Source: PSRF01 sp035457105
GTDB lineage: Bacteria; Acidobacteriota; Blastocatellia; Pyrinomonadales; Pyrinomonadaceae
Direction: 5' to 3'
Length of the DNA stretch: 10,686 nt
NCBI GenBank assembly: GCA_035457105.1
Contig: DATIBX010000529.1
Coordinates: 1 to 10,686 of the forward strand
Positions 1-5,417 of this stretch are shown here, piece after piece. Under the pieces are notes generated by a model. It was not told the origin of the DNA, searched no databases, and saw only the letters and a list, made by a program, of their open reading frames with translations. How positions within the stretch are numbered: the first letter of the stretch is position 1; every line of letters starts with the position of its first letter. The translations under genes were made by a program, and so were the position numbers.

Positions 1-10
1 AGTTACCACA

Positions 11-317
11 ATGAAACTTCTAGTGAAACAAAATGATGACCCGCAGTTTGTTGAATTGGTGAAGCAGGTGATCTCTGCCTGTGTAAATGAGAGCATTCCT
101 AACAAGGTTTTCGTTATCAAGATTGATAACTGGTTTGACCATAAGTGGCTCGGCTTTTCTGGAAAAGGGCGCGTAGGTTTCGGCTTTTTCATGGACTTTC
201 TAGTTGATATGGACAGGTCTTGCTAAGAAAGCTACGTGGAGCGTTATGCAAACCAAGGGAATTACCCCGGAGCAGGTTGAATCGATGTTTGGAAAGGATA
301 TGATGCGCCGCACATAA
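11..317 (+). pseudogene. Cassette gene of unknown function, split by a frameshift
   Basis: The first reading frame starts at the ATG at 11 and ends at 226 (71 residues, beginning MKLLVKQNDDPQFVEL). A second frame carries on at once as AKKATWSVMQTKGITPEQVE and ends MFGKDMMRRT, with a stop at 315-317. The two join if one base is removed near 208-214, giving about 100 residues. The stop codon lies inside the R'' box of the following attC, so the protein fills its cassette to the edge. I do not recognise the family. It has no signal peptide or membrane segment and looks cytoplasmic. A GTTACCA at 2-8 could be the R' box that opens this cassette, but it does not pair well with the R'' at 312-318. 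The break could be sequencing error. Confidence 0.5.
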
Positions 318-397
318 CACGTGCTTGGAGCGGACTCGCCATGAGCGGGCTTATTTATTAAGTTGCGTGGGCGAGCCGCTCAAGCGCAGCATTAGCC
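312..397 (+). repeat. attC site 1
   Basis: The R'' box is ACATAAC (312-318) and the R' box is ATTAGCC (391-397). The arms GCTTGGAGCGGACTCGCC and GGCGAGCCGCTCAAGCGC pair apart from single unpaired G and A bases, the extrahelical bases that set strand choice in attC sites. The first base of R' is A where G is expected, exactly at the recombination point. Confidence 0.88.
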
Positions 398-403
398 GCC
401 TCC

Positions 404-434
404 CTAACACCTCGCACGGGCGCTTTGTTATGAT
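404..434 (+). promoter_or_regulatory. Possible cassette-borne promoter for the DUF433/DUF5615 pair
   Basis: A TATGAT hexamer at 429-434 (one mismatch to the sigma70 -10 box) follows a weak CTAACA at 404-409 with a long 19-base spacer. It lies just before the toxin-antitoxin genes, and toxin-antitoxin cassettes often carry their own promoters. The call rests on two short matches only. Confidence 0.25.
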
Positions 435-452
435 GCGATTGAGGTGAATTGA

Positions 453-679
453 ATGTCTGCAGAGATTTGATCCAGCGCTCGGAAGAAATTCTTGGCGGCA
501 CTCCTGTGTTTGCGGGCACACGTGTGCCGGTCCAGACCTTAATTTCCTACCTTGAAGAAGGCGATACGCTCGATGAGTTTCTGGATGATTTTCCAGCCGT
601 CAGTCGAGACCATGCGGTGAAAGTGTTAGAGAAAATGAAGGAGAGTTTACTGGCCCAGGATTATGAAAGTGCTGCTTGA
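453..679 (+). CDS. DUF433 antitoxin
   Basis: The protein reads ...EEILGGTPVFAGTRVPVQTL, then ...SYLEEGDTLDEFLDDFPAVSR, the signature of the small winged-helix DUF433 family. These proteins act as antitoxins and probable autorepressors for DUF5615 PIN-like toxins. The family core is open from 449, where only a TTG could start it. A better start is the ATG at 453, with GAGGTG at 441-446 as ribosome binding site. That start reads MSAEI and then needs one extra T in the run at 466-468 to continue as LIQRSEEILGG. I therefore infer a one-base deletion or sequencing error. The gene overlaps the toxin start at 663 by 17 bases, the usual arrangement. Confidence 0.85.
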
Positions 680-985
680 TGAATGTGTGCCACGTAAATT
701 GAGGAGAGAGCTTGCGAATCATGAAGTGCGCACGGTCACTGAGAGTGGTTGGCGGGTCTGAAGAATGGAGCGTTGCTCGCGCTGGCTGAGGTCGAGTTCG
801 ATGTTTTTCTCACCGTGGATCAGAATCTGATTTTTCAGCAGAATCTACAGCGCTTCAATATCGGAATTATTCTTATGGTGGCGCGAAACAATCGCTTCAA
901 AACATTGTTGCCGCTAATGCCTGAGGTTAACGCAGCGATTGAGGGCGTTAAGGCAGGAGAGTTGGTTCGCATCGGCGGAGGCTAA
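663..985 (+). pseudogene. DUF5615 PIN-like toxin, frameshifted
   Basis: From the ATG at 663 the protein begins MKVLLDECVPRKLRRELANHE, with the leading acidic motif (LLDEC) typical of DUF5615 PIN-like putative ribonucleases. It stops after TESGWRV near 765. Adding one G to the run at 751-752 restores TESGWAGLKNGALLALAEVEFDVFLTVDQN, including the family's later acidic motif (FLTVDQN), and the frame then runs to a TAA at 983-985. The reconstructed toxin is about 107 residues, normal for the family. The stop codon lies inside the R'' box of attC2. As written the toxin would be inactive; with its partner it would be a type II stabilising module within the array. Confidence 0.8.
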
Positions 986-1065
986 CACGCGCTTGGAGCG
1001 GAGTCGCCGGTGAGTAGCCTTTATTCGCAGTAACTTGGGCGAGCCGCCCAATCGCAGCGTTGGGC
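980..1065 (+). repeat. attC site 2
   Basis: R'' is GGCTAAC (980-986) and R' is GTTGGGC (1059-1065). The ten bases ending R'' (977-986) match the reverse complement of the cassette start at 391-400 at nine of ten positions, counting the consensus G at 391. The arms vary slightly from the array consensus (GGAGTCGCC; GAGCCGCCCAATCGC). Confidence 0.88.
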
Positions 1066-1079
1066 CGCAACTGAATTCG

Positions 1080-2162
1080 ATGACTAGTGTCGTAAAAACC
1101 GATGCGGAGATCGCAAGACGTTTCGTGGCCAACGCGGCCTCCATTCGTACTCTGCTGATTGCCTCGTTCTTGTTGGGCATCGCCGGTGTGAGCGGTAATG
1201 CACAACCTCCGCCTCCATCGAGCAAAACTTCACTCACAAATTCGCCATCACCTCATTATCATGTGGTCCACAGCTGGCCGGTGCTGCCGGAAAACACCAT
1301 CCTGGATGAAGTCTCGGCGGTCGCGGTCGATTCGAATGACGACGTCCTCGTTTTGAAACGGGGCGGGCGGAAGTGGCCAGATTCGGGACCATTCGACACG
1401 TCGCCTATTCCAGCCCCTACCGTGTTTGTTTTCGATGGGCGCACGGGGCGGCTGCTAAAGAAATGGGGAGAGAAGATTCTGGCCTTGCCGCACAGCATCA
1501 CCGTCGACTCAAAAGACAACATCTGGATCGCTGATGTGGTGCTGCATCAGGTGTTCAAGTTTTCTCATGACGGTAAACTTCTGCTGAAACTCGGGGAACG
1601 CGCTGTTGCTGGCGACGACACGTCCCATTTCAACCAGCCGAGCGATGTCGCGGTTGCGCCCGATGGCTCCTTCTATGTGAGCGACGGTTACGGAAACAAC
1701 CGCGTCGTCAAATTCGGAGCCGATGGAAAGTTTCTGCTTCAGTGGGGCACCAAGGGAAAGAATGCGGGCCAGTTCGACCTGCCGCACGCTCTTACCTTCG
1801 ACAGAGGTCGAGTGTATGTGCTTGATCGTGGTAACCGGCGCGTGCAAATTTTTGATAGTCAGGGCAACTATCTCACTGAATGGAAAGGCCCGCCGTTCGC
1901 GTCTTTGCAGGACATCAAAATTGGCCACGATGGTCTTGCATTTGTTGTGCAAATGGGACTAGGCCCTGACAAGTTCCCGGACGTCACCGGGCTTTTGGTA
2001 ATGCGGTCGGATGGATCATTAGTCACACGGACAGGGCGGTATGGAAACTACGACGGCCAGTTCTTGGATGTTCACTGGGTGGCAGTCGCAAAAAGCGGAG
2101 CGGTATATACGGCCGATTTCGGAGGAAGAAGAGTTCAGAAGTTTGTGCGCGGAAAGAATTAG
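1080..2162 (+). CDS. Secreted NHL-repeat / PAL-like beta-propeller protein
   Basis: The 360-residue protein has an N-terminal hydrophobic segment (about residues 22-38, TLLIASFLLGIAGVSG) ending near NAQ, so it is probably exported. The rest is a run of NHL-type repeats: DEVSAVAVDSNDDVLVL, LPHSITVDSKDNIWIADV, PSDVAVAPDGSFYVSDGYGN, LPHALTFDRGRVYVLDRGN and HWVAVAKSGAVYTADFGG. The arrangement resembles the propeller of peptidyl-alpha-hydroxyglycine alpha-amidating lyase (PAL) and its bacterial relatives. Lyase activity cannot be inferred; a binding role is equally possible. The ATG at 1080 is chosen over upstream codons because the frame before it overlaps attC2. It fills a 1.2-kb cassette, the longest here, and is free of frameshifts. 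Confidence 0.85.
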   Translation: MTSVVKTDAEIARRFVANAASIRTLLIASFLLGIAGVSGNAQPPPPSSKTSLTNSPSPHYHVVHSWPVLPENTILDEVSAVAVDSNDDVLVLKRGGRKWPDSGPFDTSPIPAPTVFVFDGRTGRLLKKWGEKILALPHSITVDSKDNIWIADVVLHQVFKFSHDGKLLLKLGERAVAGDDTSHFNQPSDVAVAPDGSFYVSDGYGNNRVVKFGADGKFLLQWGTKGKNAGQFDLPHALTFDRGRVYVLDRGNRRVQIFDSQGNYLTEWKGPPFASLQDIKIGHDGLAFVVQMGLGPDKFPDVTGLLVMRSDGSLVTRTGRYGNYDGQFLDVHWVAVAKSGAVYTADFGGRRVQKFVRGKN

Positions 2163-2175
2163 CTTCGGGTGAAGT

Positions 2176-2280
2176 GGTCAACAAATCGTTGGACGCGAGC
2201 CGCGGGAGCGTGTTTCGCATGAAGCTTTTGTAAATCACAGTTGTCGCTACCGCGCGGCCGTGTCAACTCAACCGTTCGGC
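2176..2280 (+). repeat. Divergent attC site (different arm sequence)
   Basis: R''-like GGTCAAC (2176-2182) and R' GTTCGGC (2274-2280) flank arms 2188-2210 and 2245-2267. The arms align as GTTG, AC, CG, GCCGCG, GG and AGCG blocks broken by single unpaired bases, like an attC stem. The arm sequence is unlike the other sites. R' opens a cassette whose start (GTTCGGCGGC) is the exact reverse complement of the R'' region at 2765-2774, which supports a real boundary here. Confidence 0.65.
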
Positions 2281-2297
2281 GGCTACTTGTGAAAATC

Positions 2298-2729
2298 ATG
2301 ACTCGCAATGAAACGGTGGCCAATTTCGTAATCGGCGGTTTGGGATCCTTGGGTCAAGCAATGCTATTGGCGCATGTTCTGGCCTCCTATCCATTCAAGA
2401 TTCTCAATTACCCACCTGGTGAATTCTATTCGACGGTCGGGTTGGTCTTAGCATTCGCATCACCAGTTTTGTCATTGCTTGCGTTGCGAACATTTCGTTC
2501 GATGCGAGCGCCTTTCGTTACTGCGATTCCCGTTGTTGCGTGCCCTCTAATATTTTTCGCTCTATTTAGATTGGTTTTCATCTTAAGTGGTTATCATTAT
2601 GTAAGTCCTGGCTCAGATTTGTCGCTTCGAGTGCAATTGAAGCCGGGTTCATTCAATGGTTCTTTGGCTAACTATGTCAGGGCTCGTAGTTGGTGTCGCT
2701 TGTGGTTGTACTTTCTGGTTTGTTTTTAG
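2298..2729 (+). CDS. Small multi-pass membrane protein, frameshifted near the C terminus
   Basis: From the ATG at 2298 the protein has three clear hydrophobic segments: FVIGGLGSLGQAMLLAHVLA, TVGLVLAFASPVLSLLAL and VTAIPVVACPLIFFALF. They are separated by short charged loops. The frame ends at 2729 with an unlikely arginine- and tryptophan-rich tail. A second frame over the same bases reads MSGLVVGVACGCTFWFVF and then RKLFRDVA, stopping at 2752-2754. That is a good fourth membrane segment followed by a basic cytoplasmic tail. I infer that one base is extra somewhere in 2645-2672 and that the true product has four segments. GTG at 2289 is an alternative start. I do not recognise the family; its cellular place is the inner membrane. 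Confidence 0.6.
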   Translation: MTRNETVANFVIGGLGSLGQAMLLAHVLASYPFKILNYPPGEFYSTVGLVLAFASPVLSLLALRTFRSMRAPFVTAIPVVACPLIFFALFRLVFILSGYHYVSPGSDLSLRVQLKPGSFNGSLANYVRARSWCRLWLYFLVCF

Positions 2730-2767
2730 GAAGCTATTCCGCGATGTTGCTTGAATTCGAACGCGCC

Positions 2768-2853
2768 GCCGAACACGCGCTTGGAGCGGACTCGCCATGA
2801 GCGGGCTTCTTTGTTCAGTTGCGTGGGCGAGCCGCTCAAGCTCGACGTTCGGC
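2768..2853 (+). repeat. attC site 3
   Basis: R'' GCCGAAC (2768-2774) and R' GTTCGGC (2847-2853) enclose arms close to the array consensus. The last bases before R' read CTCGAC where most copies have GCGCAGC. The R'' region 2765-2774 is the exact reverse complement of the cassette start at 2274-2283. Confidence 0.92.
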
Positions 2854-2860
2854 GGCCAGG

Positions 2861-2890
2861 TTGATGATATCGAAAGGGTTGGGCTAGACT
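2861..2890 (+). promoter_or_regulatory. Possible promoter for the RelE/ParE-type module
   Basis: TTGATG (2861-2866) and TAGACT (2885-2890) are 18 bases apart and each has two mismatches to the sigma70 boxes. The antitoxin ATG at 2897 falls where transcription would start, so the message might be leaderless. No ribosome binding site is visible. Weak evidence. Confidence 0.3.
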
Positions 2891-2896
2891 GCGAAC

Positions 2897-3160
2897 ATGG
2901 ACGTAAAAGAAATTGAGAGCGCAATAGCAAACTTGCCGCCAGCAAAGATTGCAGAATTGGCAAAGTGGTTTGAAGAATTCCAAGCTCAAGTCTGGGATCA
3001 GCAGATTGAGAGGGATCTTAAGGCCGGTCGTTTGGATTCTTTGCTCGAGGAAGCGAAGAAGGACTTTGAGTCTAATCGCTGTGGAGAACTGGGAAGCATT
3101 TGGCTTCGCCGCGCTTCTGGCGGCATTATCGCAACTTGCCTGAAGCGATTCGAAAGTTAG
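2897..3160 (+). CDS. Antitoxin of a RelE/ParE-type module, apparently read through
   Basis: The first 65 residues (MDVKEIESAIANLPPAKIAE, then LAKWFEEFQAQVWDQQIERDLKAG) form a short helical protein of the kind that precedes RelE/ParE-like toxins. Residues 5-30 would be the DNA- or dimer-contacting helices and the later acidic part the toxin-binding segment. The family usually ends soon after a sequence like DFESNRCGEL. Here the frame continues for another 22 or so residues of low plausibility inside the toxin gene. A single change of G3092 to T would give a TGA stop just after GEL and also restore a GTG start for the toxin. The antitoxin family assignment comes from its position and sequence style. 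Confidence 0.7.
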   Translation: MDVKEIESAIANLPPAKIAELAKWFEEFQAQVWDQQIERDLKAGRLDSLLEEAKKDFESNRCGELGSIWLRRASGGIIATCLKRFES

Positions 3161-3342
3161 CGGACAAGAATTTTGAATTGTTGAGAGCCGATCCTCATCA
3201 TCCGTCGTTACATCTGAAGAAAATTGATCAATTGTGGTCGGTACGAGTAGGCGCCCACTATCGAGCGTTAAGCATGGATGCTCCTGATGCCATAGTTTGG
3301 TTTTGGATTGGCTCGCATGCGGAGTATGACAAGCTCGTTTGA
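3100..3342 (+). CDS. RelE/ParE-superfamily toxin-like protein
   Basis: The 80-residue product includes FWRHYRNLPEAIRKLADKNF, HHPSLHLKKIDQLWSVRVGA, HYRALS and VWFWIGSHAEYDKLV. This matches a recurrent RelE/ParE-fold toxin group in which a helical start is followed by a beta sheet ending in the WFWIGSHxxYD signature. RelE-type members cut mRNA on the ribosome and ParE-type members poison gyrase; which applies cannot be told here. The only in-frame start is TTG at 3100. The reading KHLASPRFW just upstream suggests the original start was at 3091, now GGG instead of GTG. It overlaps the antitoxin by 61 bases. Translation may be reduced or lost. Confidence 0.8.
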   Translation: MASPRFWRHYRNLPEAIRKLADKNFELLRADPHHPSLHLKKIDQLWSVRVGAHYRALSMDAPDAIVWFWIGSHAEYDKLV

Positions 3343-3350
3343 TCGTGGCC

Positions 3351-3436
3351 GCCGAACAAGAGCTTGAAGCGGACTCGCCGTGAGCGGGCTTCTTTGTTAA
3401 GTTGCGTGGGCGAGCCGCTCAAGCGCAGCGTTATCC
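3351..3436 (+). repeat. attC site 4
   Basis: R'' GCCGAAC (3351-3357) and R' GTTATCC (3430-3436). The region 3348-3357 is the exact reverse complement of this cassette's own start at 2847-2856. The left arm has AGCTTGAAGCGG in place of CGCTTGGAGCGG. Confidence 0.92.
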
Positions 3437-3445
3437 GTCTATCCT

Positions 3446-4039
3446 ATGCAGAAGTTGGAGAAACTGAATAACCAACTCGCTGTTCATAGCAAGCGACTTC
3501 TTCGCGACGTTGGCCTCACCGCCGACGAAGCCTCGAAGGTCGCAACGTTGGTCGCGCGTGATGTTCACGCACTCTCCCCCGACGCAAAAGCTGAAATCAA
3601 GGCCGCATCTCCAGTGCCAATTTCCGCTCGCATTGATGAACTTCTTGTTTTCCAGGGTTGGATGGACTTAGCTCATTCCCTTCCTGAACATCCGATTAAA
3701 GTTCGAACACAGGTCATCGTGCAAAACTACATTTGCTTCGTCTATCTCACAGACGCACGTTTCAAAGTTTTATCAAAACAAGCGCCACCGAAATCGGTCG
3801 CGGCTCGATGTGCAAAACATCTCTCGCGTGGAGCGATCCGTGATTTCCGCAACGCGTTCTCGCACGCTAACTGGCATTACAACTCAACGTCCACCGGACT
3901 TGAATGCTGGGTGCTTCAAAATGCTCGCAATCGATTGGGACGACTGAAGCATTTCTATGTGTCCCATGACGATCTTGCTTTCTGGCACGCGCTTTCGCGC
4001 GCGGTGGCATATGCTAGGTACTTGCAATTCGCTGCATAA
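3446..4039 (+). CDS. HEPN-like domain protein (RNxxxH motif)
   Basis: This 197-residue soluble, mainly helical protein carries RGAIRDFRNAFSHANWHYN. In it R135, N136 and H140 form the RNxxxH arrangement (R-x4-H) seen at the active site of HEPN ribonucleases, many of which are toxins or phage-defence effectors. The context FRNAFSHANW resembles HEPN-type families in which such a motif follows a helix. The N-terminal 60 residues are charged and alanine-rich, possibly a coiled helix. No antitoxin is encoded in the cassette, so it is either a non-toxic HEPN protein or controlled otherwise. The ATG is only 15 bases from the cassette boundary and has no clear ribosome binding site, so expression may rely on upstream transcription. 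The TAA stop lies in the R'' box of attC5. Confidence 0.6.
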   Translation: MQKLEKLNNQLAVHSKRLLRDVGLTADEASKVATLVARDVHALSPDAKAEIKAASPVPISARIDELLVFQGWMDLAHSLPEHPIKVRTQVIVQNYICFVYLTDARFKVLSKQAPPKSVAARCAKHLSRGAIRDFRNAFSHANWHYNSTSTGLECWVLQNARNRLGRLKHFYVSHDDLAFWHALSRAVAYARYLQFAA

Positions 4040-4118
4040 CAGCGCTTGGAGCGGACTCGCCTTGTGCGGGCATCTTTGTTAAGTTGAGTGGGCGAGCCGC
4101 TCAAGCGCAGCGTTAGCT
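4034..4118 (+). repeat. attC site 5
   Basis: R'' GCATAAC (4034-4040) and R' GTTAGCT (4112-4118) flank consensus arms. R'' matches the reverse complement of its cassette start (GTTATCC) except at one base. Confidence 0.92.
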
Positions 4119-4208
4119 TGCTAACGAATGCTCACGATGGTGAGGCTTTGATGTGTCTCATCTGTGCTAACCTCCTTTTTAAGGACCGTGGTGGCTGGGA
4201 AGAGATTT

Positions 4209-4454
4209 ATGGCTATGACCGAAGATGAAACCTCGAGGATGTCGCAAGGCTTACCGAATAAAAAGCGCACAAGGTTCACATTTCGACTCGGTGACACGGT
4301 GCGCATCAAGTGTGGTCCATTCACGGCGTTTACCGGCAAAGTTGCGGGCATTAATCAATCAAAATTCCTTCTCAACGTGATGGTGAATATTTTTGGACGT
4401 TCAAGGCCAGTCAAGTTGAGATATCAAGATGTCGAAAAGGTTGAACCTGAGTAG
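4209..4454 (+). CDS. Stand-alone NusG C-terminal (KOW) domain protein
   Basis: The 81-residue protein is a basic leader of about 26 residues followed by a KOW domain (about 27-78): GDTVRIKCGPFTAFTGKVAG, INQSKFLLNVMVNIFGRSRP and VKLRYQDVEKVE. This follows the NusG C-terminal domain almost motif for motif (GPFxxFxGxV, IN, VxIFGRxxPV, VEK). The N-terminal NGN domain that contacts RNA polymerase is absent. In NusG this domain binds ribosomal protein S10, Rho or NusA; the phenylalanine in IFGR (residue 62 here), important for S10 contact in E. coli NusG, is kept. It might act as a free competitor for those partners, but that is inference. ATG 4209 is chosen because GGGAAGAG lies just before it; ATG 4215 is an alternative, and a GTG at 4164 would add 15 unlikely residues. 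Confidence 0.85.
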   Translation: MAMTEDETSRMSQGLPNKKRTRFTFRLGDTVRIKCGPFTAFTGKVAGINQSKFLLNVMVNIFGRSRPVKLRYQDVEKVEPE

Positions 4455-4495
4455 ACCAAATAATCCAATAAAGAAGCTCTTTATCTTTGAGCGCA

Positions 4496-4571
4496 AGCTA
4501 ACAACCTATAAGCGCTTGGAGCTGACTCGCCATCAGCGGGCTTCTTTGTTGAGTTGCGTTGGCGAGCCGCT
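4496..4571 (+). repeat. Broken attC site 6 (right end lost)
   Basis: R'' AGCTAAC (4496-4502) is intact and 4493-4502 (GCAAGCTAAC after a G/C context) pairs with this cassette's own start at 4112. The left arm and most of the right arm are recognisable, but similarity stops after GGCGAGCCGCT at 4571. The remaining stem and the R' box are missing. The NusG-like and netrin-like genes therefore probably now form one unit, 4113-5384. Confidence 0.8.
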
Positions 4572-4674
4572 TTGCTATCGAATCGTAAGGGAAAGCAAAA
4601 TGTAAGGTGCTGTTATTGAGGTTGGCGAATGGTTGTGGGGCAATGCAAATTTTGGGGCTTCAGGAGTCATCGAT

Positions 4675-5157
4675 ATGATTAGGTCTTCGATTCTTGCGTG
4701 CATTCTCGTTACAATGTGGATTGCTCGTCCTGTTGTTGCGTGCACATGCTCCGACTTGGGATCTATAGCTGATGAGTACCGCCAGTCTAGCGCGGTATTC
4801 GTCGGACGCATCATTTCAATCGAGGTTTCGTCGACGATAATCAAGGGTGAGAGAGTTGAAAACATGATTGCGACCTTTTTCGTTGAGCGACGCTGGAAGG
4901 GGTCGTCCGTCCGACGCCTGCGCGTGCAAACATGTGGCACCCAAACCTTCGTGTGCACATGCGGTGCCGACTTTCAACTTGGGCAACGATATGTGGTATT
5001 TGCTGGTGGGAAGCCACTGCAAACGAGTTCCTGTAATCGCAATACGATCTTGGCCCAGCTCCCCAAAGGCGAAGCCGCGAAGATACGGGCCACAGGCGCG
5101 GAGGTGTCAGGCTACGATTTGCTCAGGGAATTGGACGTCATAGCTAATCGGAAATGA
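4675..5157 (+). CDS. Secreted netrin/TIMP-like cysteine-rich protein
   Basis: The 160-residue protein starts with a signal peptide (about 1-22, hydrophobic SILACILVTMWIA) and is cut just before a CTC motif (residues 23-25). It then reads SSAVFVGRIISIE, FFVERRWKGSSVRRLRV, TCGTQTFVCTCGADFQLGQR, YVVFAGG and LQTSSCNRN. A CxC at the mature start, a VFVGxVxSIE strand, a WKG motif and late cysteines (87, 94, 96, 120) match the bacterial TIMP/netrin (NTR-like, OB-fold) family. It would fold outside the cytoplasm with disulphides; VVAC could alternatively be a lipobox. Animal TIMPs inhibit metalloproteases through the N-terminal CxC, but a bacterial inhibitor role is unproven. The ATG at 4675 is preferred to 4633 because it gives a proper signal peptide. 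Confidence 0.75.
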   Translation: MIRSSILACILVTMWIARPVVACTCSDLGSIADEYRQSSAVFVGRIISIEVSSTIIKGERVENMIATFFVERRWKGSSVRRLRVQTCGTQTFVCTCGADFQLGQRYVVFAGGKPLQTSSCNRNTILAQLPKGEAAKIRATGAEVSGYDLLRELDVIANRK

Positions 5158-5301
5158 CCCCAGCCACCTTACAGCTTGTTCTCAAGAATGAAACGTTTAT
5201 GAAATTCTTCAAAGGCATCGAGGCGTTCATTCGACCGGCCTAGCTTTTTGGAAGAGATTCGATTACCGCAGCACTGAGGATGATCTTTAAGCAACGGAGC
5301 A

Positions 5302-5390
5302 ATCCAACAACCCAAGCGCTTGGAACGGACTCGCCGTAACGGCTTCTTAGTTAAGTAACTTGGGCGAGCCGCTGAAGCGCAACGTTGGGT
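5302..5390 (+). repeat. attC site 7 (variant)
   Basis: R'' ATCCAAC (5302-5308) and R' GTTGGGT (5384-5390). The site has changes in the arms (GGAACGG; CGCTGAAGCGCAACG) and a shorter loop with a few inserted bases. The R'' does not clearly match any cassette start, in line with loss of the neighbouring boundary at 4571. Confidence 0.85.
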
Positions 5391-5417
5391 GGCTAGCACG
5401 CCGTAAGGAAGAAATAG

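Noticed and set aside
398..434. A second small attC-like site (CCCTAAC ... GTTATGA)
   Set aside because: The arms between the boxes do not pair beyond TAACA/TGTTA, so it lacks the attC stem.
1509..1952. A 147-residue minus-strand frame within the NHL gene
   Set aside because: The plus strand has clear NHL repeats across the same bases; the minus frame has no recognisable domain or start signal.
4713..4724. GTGGATTGCTC, nearly the reverse complement of the R'' region before attC7, as a cassette start
   Set aside because: It lies inside the signal peptide coding sequence of the netrin-like gene and has no attC arms upstream, so the match is probably chance.
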